From Methylobacterium sp. J-078 (GTDB lineage: Bacteria > Pseudomonadota > Alphaproteobacteria > Rhizobiales > Beijerinckiaceae), in the NCBI RefSeq assembly GCF_022829285.1, contig NZ_JAKSYI010000140.1, forward strand, positions 1 through 60,764: a stretch of DNA of 60,764 bases. The letters run 5' to 3'. Both the position numbers and the translations under genes were made by a program. This document shows, piece after piece, positions 25,654-35,093 of this stretch (the first letter of the stretch is position 1; each line of letters starts with the position of its first letter). The notes beneath the pieces are model-generated. The model was given only the letters and a program-made list of their open reading frames with translations, was not told where the DNA came from and ran no database searches.

Positions 25654-27075
25654 TCAGGCCGCCGCGAAGGCCTGCGGCCGGGTCAGGCGGTCCGGCTGGA
25701 GCACGGCGTCGAGCTGCTCCTTGGCCATCAGGCCCTTCTCGAGCACGAGCTCGTAGACGCCCCGCCCGGTGGCGTGCGCCTCGAGGGCGACGGCCGTGGC
25801 GTTGCGGTAGCCGATATACGGGTTGAGGGCGGTGACGATGCCGATCGACTGCTCGACGCTGGCGCGTAGGCGCTCGCGGTTGGCGGTGATGCCCCGGACG
25901 CAGTGGACGTCGAGGGTGATGCAGGCCGCGCGCAGGTGGGTGAGGCTGTTGAACAGGCTGTAGGCGATCACCGGCTCGAAGGCGTTGAGCTGGAGCTGGC
26001 CGGCCTCGGCCGCGAACGTGATGGTGACGTCGTTGCCGATCACCTCGAAGGCGACCTGGTTGACGACTTCCGGGATGACCGGGTTGACCTTGCCGGGCAT
26101 GATCGAGGAGCCGGCCTGGCGGGCCGGCAGGTTGATCTCGTTGAAGCCGGCGCGGGGGCCGCTGGAGAGGAGCCGCAGGTCGTTGCAGGTCTTCGAGAGC
26201 TTGACGGCGACGCGCTTGAGTACGCCGGACAATTGCACGAAGGCGCCGCAATCCTGGGTCGCCTCGACGAGGTCCTCGGCCGTCTCCAGGGGAATGCCGG
26301 TGATTTCGGAGAGCCGCGCGCAGACGAGGGCCGCGTAGAGCGGATGCGCCGTGATGCCGGTGCCGATGGCGGTGGCGCCCATGTTGATCTCGCGGATCAA
26401 CAGCGCCGCCTCCCCGAGCCGGGCCTCGTCCTCGCGCAGCATCAGCGCGTAGGTGCCGAATTCCTGGCCCAGCGTCATCGGCACGGCGTCCTGCAACTGG
26501 GTGCGGCCCATCTTCAGGATGTCGGCGAACTCCACCGACTTCGCCGCGAAGCTGGCGCGCAGGCCCGCCATGGCGTCGATCAGGCGGCGGATGGCGCCGG
26601 TGGCGGCGATCTTCAGGGCGGTGGGGTACACGTCGTTGGTGCTCTGGCCCATGTTGACGTGCTCGTTGGGGTGCAGGTGCTCATAGGCCCCGCGCGGATG
26701 CCCCAGGATCTCCAGGGCCCGGTTGGCGATGACCTCGTTGGCGTTCATGTTGGTGGAGGTGCCGGCCCCGCCCTGGATCAGGTCGACCACGAACTGCTCG
26801 TGCAGGGCACCGGCGCGGATCTCCTCGCAGGCCGCCACGATGGCGTCCGTGCGGGCTGCGTCGAGGAGGCCGAGTTCGCGGTTGGCGAGCGCCGCCGCCT
26901 GCTTGATCGCCGCGAGCGCGTTGATGAGGTCCGGGCAATCGGCGAGCGTCCGGCCGGTGATCGCGAAGTTCTCGACCGCCCGCAGAGTGTGGACGCCGTA
27001 ATAGGCTTGCCCCGGCACCTCCCGGTCGCCCAGGAGGTCGTGCTCGGTGCGGGTGCTGGCGGGAACCTGGGTCAC
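25654..27075 (-). CDS. aspA: Aspartate ammonia-lyase (aspartase)
   Basis: A 473-residue enzyme of the aspartase/fumarase superfamily that interconverts L-aspartate with fumarate and ammonia. The superfamily signature GSSIMPGKVNP is present. Other conserved segments are GAGTSTNMNANEVIANRA and HPNEHVNMGQSTNDVYPTA, both typical of aspartase. GTG at 27073-27075 follows CGAGGAG. Upstream on the same strand is a LysR regulator, downstream dctA, so the gene probably feeds imported aspartate or C4 acids into the citrate cycle. Confidence 0.92.
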   Translation of the reverse strand: MTQVPASTRTEHDLLGDREVPGQAYYGVHTLRAVENFAITGRTLADCPDLINALAAIKQAAALANRELGLLDAARTDAIVAACEEIRAGALHEQFVVDLIQGGAGTSTNMNANEVIANRALEILGHPRGAYEHLHPNEHVNMGQSTNDVYPTALKIAATGAIRRLIDAMAGLRASFAAKSVEFADILKMGRTQLQDAVPMTLGQEFGTYALMLREDEARLGEAALLIREINMGATAIGTGITAHPLYAALVCARLSEITGIPLETAEDLVEATQDCGAFVQLSGVLKRVAVKLSKTCNDLRLLSSGPRAGFNEINLPARQAGSSIMPGKVNPVIPEVVNQVAFEVIGNDVTITFAAEAGQLQLNAFEPVIAYSLFNSLTHLRAACITLDVHCVRGITANRERLRASVEQSIGIVTALNPYIGYRNATAVALEAHATGRGVYELVLEKGLMAKEQLDAVLQPDRLTRPQAFAAA

Positions 27076-27303
27076 GGGTCGCTCCTCGGGCGTGCGGATG
27101 CGATCCGGCACGCTGTGCTGGTTGAGAACGGGCACGCGGACGCCTCGGCGCTCGGCCGCTGGCGGCCGAGCCTCGGGTCTTCGTGGAAGGTCGGATGGAC
27201 GTCGCCCCCGCACCGTGGTGCGGGTCGGCCGCGGCTCAGGTCGCCGCTGAGGAGGGGATTACGCCCGCACCTCGATCGCCGCCAATGCTAGTTTCGACCG
27301 AGA

Positions 27304-28203
27304 TTATTCTTGAAGTGCATAGTTTGGTTCGTCGAGGGCCGCCGCCGCCCAGACATGGTCGAGAAAGGGCCGCGCCCGCTCGGCGCTGCGGTAGAGCCGG
27401 ATCTCCATCAGCATCTCGGAACTGACCACGTCGAGGGCGCCCGAGGCGATCTCGGCGGCGACCAGGCTCACGGGCAGCCAGGCCACGCCGTGGCCGGCCA
27501 GCGCCATGGAGCGCAGGGCCTCCGCCATCGAATTCTCGTTGGTGTGGATCGGGTAGGTGACGGGCGCTCCCTCCTTGGACTGGGCGATCGACGCGAGCAG
27601 GCCGAGGAACGAGCCGCGCGAATATTGCAGCAGGGGCCGCCGGCCCTCGGCATCCGGGGCGAGGCCGTGGGGGGCGGCCACCGCCACGAGGCTGTCGCGC
27701 CCGATGATCCGGTAGGGATAGCGCGCCGGGTCGAGGGGCATCGGGATGCCCGGATGGTGATAGGTCAGCAGAAGGTCGTAGCCGCCCTCCACCAGGGCCT
27801 GGACGCAGATGTTGAAGTTGTCGGGCAGGACCCGGCTCGCCATCGGCCCCACCGCCTCGCGGATGCCGTTGAGCCAGCGGGGCAGCACGGACAGGCAGAG
27901 GGAGTGCAGCGCCGCGATCGTCACCACCGGCAGGCTGGAGCGCTCGCTGCGATTGCGGAAATCCGCGCGGCTCAGGGTGAGGAGGCGTGAGACCTCCTCG
28001 GCGGTCTCGAGGAACTGGCGGCCATCCGCCGTGAGGGTGATCGGGTAGGTGCTGCGGTCGAGGAGCACCGTGCCGAGCCAGACCTCCAGGGAGCGGATGC
28101 GGCGGCTGAAGGCCGATTGGGTCACGGCCCGCAACTCGGCCGAGCGCGAGAAGCTGCGGGTCTCGGCGAGGCTGATGAAGTCCTCGATCCACTTGAGTTC
28201 CAT
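27304..28203 (-). CDS. LysR-family transcriptional regulator
   Basis: A 299-residue LysR protein: an N-terminal winged helix (WIEDFISLAETRSFSRSAELRAVTQSAFSRRIRSLEVWLG) and a C-terminal effector domain with two Rossmann-like lobes. ATG at 28201-28203 follows GTGGGAG. It is transcribed toward aspA with 228 bases between, and it probably controls the aspA-dctA set. Arrangement in the same direction rather than divergent is less common for LysR pairs. Confidence 0.9.
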   Translation of the reverse strand: MELKWIEDFISLAETRSFSRSAELRAVTQSAFSRRIRSLEVWLGTVLLDRSTYPITLTADGRQFLETAEEVSRLLTLSRADFRNRSERSSLPVVTIAALHSLCLSVLPRWLNGIREAVGPMASRVLPDNFNICVQALVEGGYDLLLTYHHPGIPMPLDPARYPYRIIGRDSLVAVAAPHGLAPDAEGRRPLLQYSRGSFLGLLASIAQSKEGAPVTYPIHTNENSMAEALRSMALAGHGVAWLPVSLVAAEIASGALDVVSSEMLMEIRLYRSAERARPFLDHVWAAAALDEPNYALQE

Positions 28204-28296
28204 CGCGGCTCCCACCCGATCGTAAGCGCAAGACAGCTTATACGCTTCGCGGGCGCTTGCGCCGGTCATCGGTCCTTGTGGCGTCCGCGACCCGGA

Positions 28297-30036
28297 TCAG
28301 GCCCTGGATCGCACCAGGAGGTAGACGACGACCACCGCGAGAACGAGGGACACGAGCTTCCAGAACAGCACCGGATCGCGTTCCAGGAGGGCCGCCCGCC
28401 GCACCCCCGGCAACGAGGGGTTGGGGTGCCGCAGATCGTGGACGAAGGCGGAGAGCGCGTCGTAGCGCTGGGCGGGCCTCGGATGCACCGCCTTGCGCAG
28501 AGCCGCGTCGACATAGGCCGGCAGGCCGGCGCGCGCGGCGGCGACGGAGCGGTAATGCAGGCGGTCGGCCCGCGCCGGGCTGAAGGCCCGCGCTGCCTCC
28601 GTGCCGTAGGGCAGATGCCCGGTGAGCATCTGATAGGCGATCACGCCCACAGAGAAGATGTCCGAGCCCGGCGTGGCAGGACGTCCCGCGAGGCATTCCG
28701 GCGCGGCGTATTGGATCGTCCCCTGCACCGATTCGTCGATGACGGGATCGTCCTCCGCGAGCCCGCCGATCCGGGTGGAGCCGAAATCGATGATCCGGAC
28801 GGTGCCCGCAGCGTCGATCAGGATGTTGTGGGGGCGCAGGTCCCGGTGCACCATCTCGCGCCGGTGGAAGGCCCGCACCCCGACCGCGATCTGCTCGACG
28901 ATGCCCCGCACCGCCTCCAGCTCCGGCCTGGGGTTGTCGCGCATCCACTGCGCCAGGGTCCGGCCCTCGACGTAGTCCATCACCGTGTAGAGGTGGCTGC
29001 GCCGCCGCGTCTGCGGCGGGGCCGACAGCACGTGCGGGCTGTCGATGCGCCGCGCGACCCACTCCTCCATCATCAGGCGCCGAAGGCCGGCCGGATCGGC
29101 CTGCAGGTCCGTCGACGGCACCTTCAGGGCGACTGGGCGCCCGCTCTCCGGGTCGGTCGCGAGGTAGACGTGGCTGCGGTGACTGGCGTGCAGCGTGCGC
29201 AGCACCCGGTAGCCGTCGAAGGTGGTCGGCGGATCGAGGACGGGGGCGGGGGGCAGGTCGTCGACCCGGCCCGAAAGCTCGGCCGCCTGGCCGTCCGGCA
29301 GGGCATCGATGCGCACGATCTGGACGGTGAGGTTGTCGTCGCTGCCGTTCTCGTAGGCATGTCGGGCGATCTCCTGGGCAGCCCGGTCGAGATCGTCGCC
29401 GTGGCGGGTGATCTCCGCGACGATCGCCTCGGGCCGTACGTGCTCGTGCACGCCGTCCGTGGTCAGGACGAAGACGTCGCCCGCCTCGAGGGCGACCGTG
29501 CGGTGATCGATCTCCACATGGGCGGCGGCGCCGAGCGCGCGGGCGAGGTAGGATTCCTGGGCCGAGACGACGACGCGGTGGTCCTCGGTGAGCGCCTCGA
29601 GAGAGCGCCGGACCACGCGCGAGACGCGGGCGTCGCCCACGTGGAAGATGTGGGCGGTCCGCGACTTCAGGACGAGGGCCGTGAAAGTGGTCACGTAGCC
29701 GCGATCCCGCGATCCGTCGGGATCGTGCAGGTGACGGTTGCGCCGGGTCTCGGCGTGGAGCCACGAATTCGTGGCGGCGATGACCCGGCTCGCCGCCGTC
29801 CTGACGGACCAGGAATCGGGCGTGTCGTAGTAATCGGCGAGGAAGCTGCGGACCGCCGTCTCGCTGGCGACGTGGCTGACGGGGCTGCTGCCGATCCCGT
29901 CCGCGATGGCGACCACGCCGCCCTTGAGCAGGAGTGCGGCGCGCTCGGGCACGAGGGCGCCGTGGAAATCCTGGTTGGTCTCCTTGCGGCCCCGGGTGCT
30001 GTGCTGGCCGAGGGAGAGCGTCAGAGTCGCGGGCAT
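28297..30036 (-). CDS. Bifunctional PP2C phosphatase - Ser/Thr kinase, membrane anchored
   Basis: A 579-residue fusion. Residues 1-240 are a PP2C phosphatase with metal-binding aspartates in NQDFHG, ADGIGSS, TTDGVHE and SDDNLT. Residues 260-530 are a protein kinase: ALKVPS (Lys), HRDLRPHNILI (catalytic loop), IDFGST (DFG) and GTIQYAAPE. A single membrane helix lies at the very C terminus (FWKLVSLVLAVVVVYLLV). The kinase and phosphatase are therefore held at the cytoplasmic face. ATG at 30034-30036 follows GGGAGCGACGG. It lies 59 bases after the formate/nitrite channel gene on the same strand, so the pair is likely one operon. Similar kinases neighbour nitrate-assimilation genes in other proteobacteria. 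Confidence 0.92.
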   Translation of the reverse strand: MPATLTLSLGQHSTRGRKETNQDFHGALVPERAALLLKGGVVAIADGIGSSPVSHVASETAVRSFLADYYDTPDSWSVRTAASRVIAATNSWLHAETRRNRHLHDPDGSRDRGYVTTFTALVLKSRTAHIFHVGDARVSRVVRRSLEALTEDHRVVVSAQESYLARALGAAAHVEIDHRTVALEAGDVFVLTTDGVHEHVRPEAIVAEITRHGDDLDRAAQEIARHAYENGSDDNLTVQIVRIDALPDGQAAELSGRVDDLPPAPVLDPPTTFDGYRVLRTLHASHRSHVYLATDPESGRPVALKVPSTDLQADPAGLRRLMMEEWVARRIDSPHVLSAPPQTRRRSHLYTVMDYVEGRTLAQWMRDNPRPELEAVRGIVEQIAVGVRAFHRREMVHRDLRPHNILIDAAGTVRIIDFGSTRIGGLAEDDPVIDESVQGTIQYAAPECLAGRPATPGSDIFSVGVIAYQMLTGHLPYGTEAARAFSPARADRLHYRSVAAARAGLPAYVDAALRKAVHPRPAQRYDALSAFVHDLRHPNPSLPGVRRAALLERDPVLFWKLVSLVLAVVVVYLLVRSRA

Positions 30037-30095
30037 CCGTCGCTCCCGGCGGTCGGGTCCGGCGCCCCGCGGCGCGGGGCCCGGCCGGTCGCGTG

Positions 30096-30932
30096 TCAGG
30101 CGGCGAGGCGGCGCTCGGCCTGCGCGGCGTTCCGCTTCGGGGCCGTGCGGACGTGGGTCGTGTAGAGGGTCAGGCCGGTGAAGGCGAGGCCGCCGATGAG
30201 GTTGCCGAGCACGGTCGGGATCTCGTTCCAGAAGAAGTAGTCGGCGATCGAGAACTGGCCGCCCATGAGCAGGCCGAAGGGGAACAGGAACATGTTCACC
30301 ACGGAGTGCTCGAAGGTCATGTAGAAGAACACCATGATGGGCATCCACATGGCGATCACCTTGCCGCTGACGGTCGTCGAGATCATCGCGCCGACGACGC
30401 CGGTGGAGACCATCCAGTTGCACAGCATGCCGCGGATGAAGATCGTGAACCAGCCGCCGACCCCGTGCGCGGCATAGCCGACCGTGCGCCGCTCGCCGAC
30501 ATGGGCGATGAACTCGCCGACCTTGTCGGCCGGTGCCGTGAAGCCGAACGTGAACACGAAGCCCATCATGAAGGCGACGGTGAGCGCGCCGAGGAAGTTG
30601 CCGAGGAAGACGAGCCCCCAGTTGCGCAGCACGCCGCCCCAGGTCACGCCGGGCCGTCCGTCGAGGAGCGCGAGGGGCGCCAGGACGAAGACCCCCGTGA
30701 GCAGGTCGAAGCCCAGGAGGTAGAGCATGCAGAAGCCGACCGGGAACAGGGCGGCGCCGAGGATCGGGATGCCGGTCTGCTGCGTGATCGTGACCGCGAA
30801 GACCGCCGCCAGCGCCAGGATCGCCCCGGCCATGTAGGCGCGGATGATGGTGTCGCGGGTCGACATGAAGATCTTGGCTTCGCCTGCATCCACCATCTTG
30901 GTGACGAACTCAGCAGGGGCGAGGTAGGCCAT
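30096..30932 (-). CDS. Formate/nitrite transporter (FNT) channel
   Basis: A 278-residue, six-helix FNT protein that forms pentameric channels for formate or nitrite. Conserved segments include LLTGVFVL, WGLVFLGNFLGAL, GMLCNWMV and the central FEHSVVNMFLFP with the conserved channel histidine. ATG at 30930-30932 follows AAAGGAAC. The adjacent kinase-phosphatase suggests control by phosphorylation and points to nitrite assimilation, but no nitrite reductase is in the window. In a methylotroph, formate is an equal candidate. Confidence 0.9.
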   Translation of the reverse strand: MAYLAPAEFVTKMVDAGEAKIFMSTRDTIIRAYMAGAILALAAVFAVTITQQTGIPILGAALFPVGFCMLYLLGFDLLTGVFVLAPLALLDGRPGVTWGGVLRNWGLVFLGNFLGALTVAFMMGFVFTFGFTAPADKVGEFIAHVGERRTVGYAAHGVGGWFTIFIRGMLCNWMVSTGVVGAMISTTVSGKVIAMWMPIMVFFYMTFEHSVVNMFLFPFGLLMGGQFSIADYFFWNEIPTVLGNLIGGLAFTGLTLYTTHVRTAPKRNAAQAERRLAA

Positions 30933-31275
30933 AGCGGTTCCTTTTCGGTTTGGCGTTTTCGCGGTGCTCGCCGGACGGGCGGGGGCAAGCCCACCTTCCG
31001 GCCACGCTCCATTGCGCGGCCCGCAGCAGGGGATCGGTGAGGCGCCGGCACGGCGGCCGGCACGCGTCATCTCGCAAGATTCGAGTTCGCGCGATTCAGG
31101 CCTGCAATATCCGGACCGCTCCGCGTCCGCGCGTCCGCGCCCGATCGATACCCGTTAGGCATCGATCGATCCCTTGATCGCATTGGACGAATTATAAGTC
31201 CCACCATAACCCTGGTCCTCAAAGGACGCTGGGCTCGACGCAGCGCCGACACAACAATCATTCCGGGTGGGAACG
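30933..31275. promoter_or_regulatory. Divergent region between FNT and galactarate transporter genes
   Basis: 343 bases without a gene. Two copies of the self-complementary CGATCGAT core lie at 31142-31149 and 31161-31170, separated by 11 bases. A small palindrome GTCCT-CAA-AGGAC lies at 31215-31227 close to the transporter start. These are candidate operators, and no clear promoter consensus was found. Confidence 0.4.
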
Positions 31276-32604
31276 ATGGCGCTGGCTCTAACGCTGGAGG
31301 CGCGCGCGCAGGGTCGCGTGCGCTGGGGCATCCTCCTGATGCTGTTCGTGACCACGGTCGTGAACTACGCCGACCGGGCCATCATCTCGATCGCCGGCAC
31401 GCCGATGTCCCAGGAACTCGGGCTGACCCCGGTGACCCTGGGCTACATCCTCTCCGCCTTCTCCTGGTCCTACGTCGCCGCGCAGATGCCCGGCGGCTGG
31501 ATGCTCGACCGCTACGGCTCCAAGTGGGTCTATGCGGGGGGCATCTTCTTCTGGTCGCTGTTCACCCTGGCTCAGGGCTGGGTCGGCTTCCTCGGCGGCG
31601 GCGCGGTGGCCGCGCTCTTCGTCTTGCGCTTCCTCGTCGGCATCGCGGAGGCGCCGTCCTTCCCCGGCAACGCCCGCATCGTTACCGCCTGGTTCCCCAG
31701 CGCCGAGCGCGGCAAGGCCAGCGCGATCTTCAATTCCGCGCAATATTTCGCCCCCGTGCTGTTCGCGCCGCTGACGGCCTGGGTCACGCACGAATTCGGC
31801 TGGCGCTACGCCTTCATCGTCATGGGGGTGATCGGCATCGTGCTCGCGGCGATCTGGGTCCGCGTCATCCACGATCCGGCCGACCATCCGACCGTGACGA
31901 AGGCCGAGCTCGACCACATCGCCTCCAGCGGCGCGCTCCTCGCCCTCGATGCGGCCAAGCCCGCCGAGAGGAAGGGCTTCGACTGGGGCGTCGTGCGCCA
32001 GCTCCTGTCCAACCGCATGCTGGTCGGCATCTACGTGGCACAGCACTGCATCAACGTGATGACCTACTTCTTCCTGACCTGGTTTCCGATCTACCTCGTC
32101 AAGCAGCGCGGCCTCACCGTGCTCCAGGCCGGCTTTGTCGCCTCGCTGCCGGCGCTCTGCGGCTTCCTCGGCGGCATCCTGGGCGGCGTCATCTCGGACG
32201 CGATCCTGAAGCGCACCGGCTCGCTCACGAAGGCCCGCAAGATTCCGATCGTGGCCGGCATGCTGCTCTCGATGTCGATCATCGCCTGCAACTACGTCGA
32301 TTCGCCGGCCTTCGTGATCGGCTTCATGGCGCTGGCCTTCTTCGGCAAGGGCATCGGCGCGCTCGGCTGGGCGGTGATCTCGGATACCTCGCCGAAAGAG
32401 GCGGCGGGCCTCAGCGGCGCCATCTTCAACATGTTCGGCAACACCGCCGGCATCACAACGCCGATCGTCATCGGCTACCTCGTCCAGGCGTCCGGCTCGT
32501 TCAACGGCGCCCTGGTCTTCGTGGGCTGCAACGCGCTGATCGCGATGATCGCCTACCTCGTCATCGTCGGCGAGATCCGGCGCGTCGAACTGCGCAAGTC
32601 CTGA
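31276..32604 (+). CDS. MFS sugar-acid transporter (glucarate/galactarate type)
   Basis: A 442-residue, 12-helix major facilitator of the anion:cation symporter family. It shows the NYADRAIIS helix-1 motif, LDRYGSKWVY and GIAEAPSFPGNARIVTAWFP, all typical of the GarP/GudP group that takes up galactarate, glucarate or galactonate. The next gene, 27 bases on, is galactarate dehydratase, which supports that substrate. The ATG at 31276 is chosen; a GTG nine bases upstream is possible. Confidence 0.85.
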   Translation: MALALTLEARAQGRVRWGILLMLFVTTVVNYADRAIISIAGTPMSQELGLTPVTLGYILSAFSWSYVAAQMPGGWMLDRYGSKWVYAGGIFFWSLFTLAQGWVGFLGGGAVAALFVLRFLVGIAEAPSFPGNARIVTAWFPSAERGKASAIFNSAQYFAPVLFAPLTAWVTHEFGWRYAFIVMGVIGIVLAAIWVRVIHDPADHPTVTKAELDHIASSGALLALDAAKPAERKGFDWGVVRQLLSNRMLVGIYVAQHCINVMTYFFLTWFPIYLVKQRGLTVLQAGFVASLPALCGFLGGILGGVISDAILKRTGSLTKARKIPIVAGMLLSMSIIACNYVDSPAFVIGFMALAFFGKGIGALGWAVISDTSPKEAAGLSGAIFNMFGNTAGITTPIVIGYLVQASGSFNGALVFVGCNALIAMIAYLVIVGEIRRVELRKS

Positions 32605-32631
32605 ACCGGGAAAGACCTGAGGAGAACGACC

Positions 32632-34197
32632 ATGCTCGGTGAACCGGCCGCCATGACTGAGAACACCGGGGACACGCCCCGCACCCTGCGCCTGCACGAG
32701 CACGACAACGTCGCCATCGTGGTCAACGCCTTCGGGTTGCCGGCCGGCACGGTCTTCGCCGACGGACTGACCCTGGTGGAGTTCGTGCCGCAGGGGCACA
32801 AGGTGGCGCTCGTGGACATTCCGGAGGGCGGCACGGTGGTGCGCTACGGCGAGGTGGTGGGCATCGCGCTGCGCCCCCTGCCGCGCGGGTCCTGGGTCGA
32901 GGAATCGAGCGTCGAGACGCCGGTGGCGCCCGACCTCGACGCCCTGGAGAAGGCGACCCGCGTGCCTGCCCCCCTGCCGCCGCTCGACGGCTACACCTTC
33001 GAGGGCTACCGCAACCCGGACGGCTCGGTCGGCACCAAGAACATCCTGGCGATCTCGATCAGCGTGCAATGCGTGGCCGGCACCCTCGACGTCGCCATCC
33101 GGCGGATCAAGCAGGAGCTGCTGCCGCGCTACCCCAACGTCGACGATGTCGTCGGCCTCACCCACGCCTATGGCTGCGGCGTCGCCATCAACGCCCCGGA
33201 GGCGGTGATCCCGATCCGCACCCTGCAGAGCCTCGCCCGCAACCCGAATTTCGGCGGCGAGGTCATGGTGGTCGGCCTCGGCTGCGAGAAGCTCGTCTCC
33301 GAGCGCCTGCTGCCGGCCGGCGACGTCGCCGCCGATACGGGCGTGGTGCGCCTGCAGGACGAGCGCCACGCGGGCTTCGGCATGATGCTCGACAGCATCA
33401 TGACCATGGCGGAGGCCCGCCTCGACGTGCTCAACCGGCGCACCCGCGAGACCTGCCCGGCCGCCGACCTCGTGGTGGGTCTGCAATGCGGCGGCAGCGA
33501 CGCCTTCTCGGGCGTCACCGCCAACCCGGCCCTCGGCCATGCCGCCGACCTGCTGGTCCGCTGCGGTGCCACGGTGCTGTTCTCCGAGGTGACGGAGGTG
33601 CGCGACGCCATCCACCTGCTCACCCCCCGGGCCGCGAGCCCCGAGATCGCCGATGCGCTGATCCGCGAGATGGCCTGGTACGACGATTACCTCGCCAAGG
33701 GCGGCGCCGACCGGCGCGCCAACCCGTCGCCCGGCAACAAGAAGGGCGGGCTCAACAACATCGTCGAGAAGGCGCTGGGCTCGGTGGCCAAATCCGGCAC
33801 CTCCGCCATCACGGGGGTCCTCGCGCCGGGCGAACGGGTGCGCGACAAGGGCCTGATCTTTGCGGCGACCCCCGCGAGCGACTTCGTCTGCGGCACCCTC
33901 CAGTTGGCGTCCGGCATCACCCTTCAGGTCTTCTCCACCGGGCGCGGCACCCCCTACGGCCTCGCGCACGCGCCGGTCATCAAGGTCGCGACCCGGACCG
34001 AACTGGCCGAGCGCTGGTCCGACCTCATCGACCTCGATGCCGGCCGCATCGCCACGGGGCACGCCACCATTGAAGAGATGGGCGAGGAACTCTTCCGCCT
34101 CATCCTCGACGTGGCGAGCGGGCGCAAGCGGCCCTGGTCGGACCGTTGGGGCCTGTTCAACGACCTGACCCTGTTCAACCCGGCGCCGATCACCTGA
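32632..34197 (+). CDS. garD: Galactarate dehydratase
   Basis: A 521-residue enzyme of the UxaA/GarD family that dehydrates meso-galactarate to 5-keto-4-deoxy-glucarate. The N-terminal SAF-like domain covers about residues 15-100. The larger catalytic part includes GYRNPDGSVGTKNILAI, THAYGCG, GLGCEKL, QCGGSDAFSG and NPSPGNKKGGLNNI. AGGAGAACG precedes the ATG. It follows the transporter, and the aldolase and reductase that complete the route are not in this window. Confidence 0.9.
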   Translation: MLGEPAAMTENTGDTPRTLRLHEHDNVAIVVNAFGLPAGTVFADGLTLVEFVPQGHKVALVDIPEGGTVVRYGEVVGIALRPLPRGSWVEESSVETPVAPDLDALEKATRVPAPLPPLDGYTFEGYRNPDGSVGTKNILAISISVQCVAGTLDVAIRRIKQELLPRYPNVDDVVGLTHAYGCGVAINAPEAVIPIRTLQSLARNPNFGGEVMVVGLGCEKLVSERLLPAGDVAADTGVVRLQDERHAGFGMMLDSIMTMAEARLDVLNRRTRETCPAADLVVGLQCGGSDAFSGVTANPALGHAADLLVRCGATVLFSEVTEVRDAIHLLTPRAASPEIADALIREMAWYDDYLAKGGADRRANPSPGNKKGGLNNIVEKALGSVAKSGTSAITGVLAPGERVRDKGLIFAATPASDFVCGTLQLASGITLQVFSTGRGTPYGLAHAPVIKVATRTELAERWSDLIDLDAGRIATGHATIEEMGEELFRLILDVASGRKRPWSDRWGLFNDLTLFNPAPIT

Positions 34198-34487
34198 GAC
34201 AGGATTCTCTCTTGAGTAGTCGGCCGCCGGCCGCGATCGGCTTGGGCCTGATCGGCCCGTGCCTCACGGAGTGGCTGGTTCGCCGCCAGCGAGTGATGGA
34301 AAGGAAAGGCGGATGTTCAGTTTGCCCGGGTTCGACCAACGGTTGCTGACCCAGGAATCAATACTGATCCCGCAAAGCGGTCAGTCACCCAAACATCCAC
34401 ATCGTTGCGTCGTCGCTGTTATGAAAGATGAACTACGAACTTAGAACCGTTGCGCCCAGATGGCCTAACGATTGTCTCTCGGAAAGC

Positions 34488-35093
34488 CTAAGGCTTCGCC
34501 ATTCTGGCAAGGATGCCGGGATAGACACTAAACCCTTCGATGTAGTTTTGCATCTCGGAAAACGGAAGGATGTACAAGTTCGGTCGTGATTTAAGCCATC
34601 GAGCGTTGATATCCGTAAGTGAGGAGGTCACGTCATTGGCATAAAAGGCGGAATCGAGTTCTTCGACCTCAGGGTCCATCTCGCCGAAGCCGCCCTGCTC
34701 TATGATGCGTCGCGCCCGAGCGTCATTGCGTTTAATGATTGCCTCGAAGCGATCAAACACCGAAAGGTGCTTCGTCGCACCCATGGCAAGCAATCCGGAA
34801 CGCGCGAAAGCCCAGGAGATGGGCTTGCCATTGGCATTGTGCGCGAATTGTCCATGGCCTCCATTTTTAACTTGCGCCGCGTAGTAATCGACGGAGTAAC
34901 TTTCGATTGCCGCAGGCGGCAATTCCGGAATAAGATATTTAAACTCTGTAATAAAGTAATTCACTATGCTTGCATTGAGAGATAAGATACATTGATTGTC
35001 AGTATCATTTGTCGCCTCCTTTGTCAATAATATCTTATCTAAAATCGGTACGGCCGGATTTATCTTTCTGCGGCCAAATACGCGTCCTAACAT
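34488..35093 (-). CDS. DUF4375 (DMP19-like) protein, AT-richer than neighbours
   Basis: A 201-residue protein with the DUF4375 pattern: YYAAQVKNGGHGQFAHN (family form: V-x-NGGF-x-QYFxN), GLLAMGATKHLSVFDRF, and a C-terminal LDSAFYANDV. Function in the family is unknown; members occur near immunity-type genes and mobile regions. The ATG at 35091-35093 is preferred over one 33 bases upstream because GGGGGAG lies six bases before it. Base composition is clearly lower in G+C than the adjoining genes, which suggests later arrival. Confidence 0.65.
   Translation of the reverse strand: MLGRVFGRRKINPAVPILDKILLTKEATNDTDNQCILSLNASIVNYFITEFKYLIPELPPAAIESYSVDYYAAQVKNGGHGQFAHNANGKPISWAFARSGLLAMGATKHLSVFDRFEAIIKRNDARARRIIEQGGFGEMDPEVEELDSAFYANDVTSSLTDINARWLKSRPNLYILPFSEMQNYIEGFSVYPGILARMAKP

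Noticed and set aside
28238..29764. 508-residue minus-strand frame overlapping the PP2C-kinase gene
   Set aside because: Same strand but another frame; Arg/Pro/Ala-rich and without motifs, whereas the 28297-30036 frame carries both catalytic domains.
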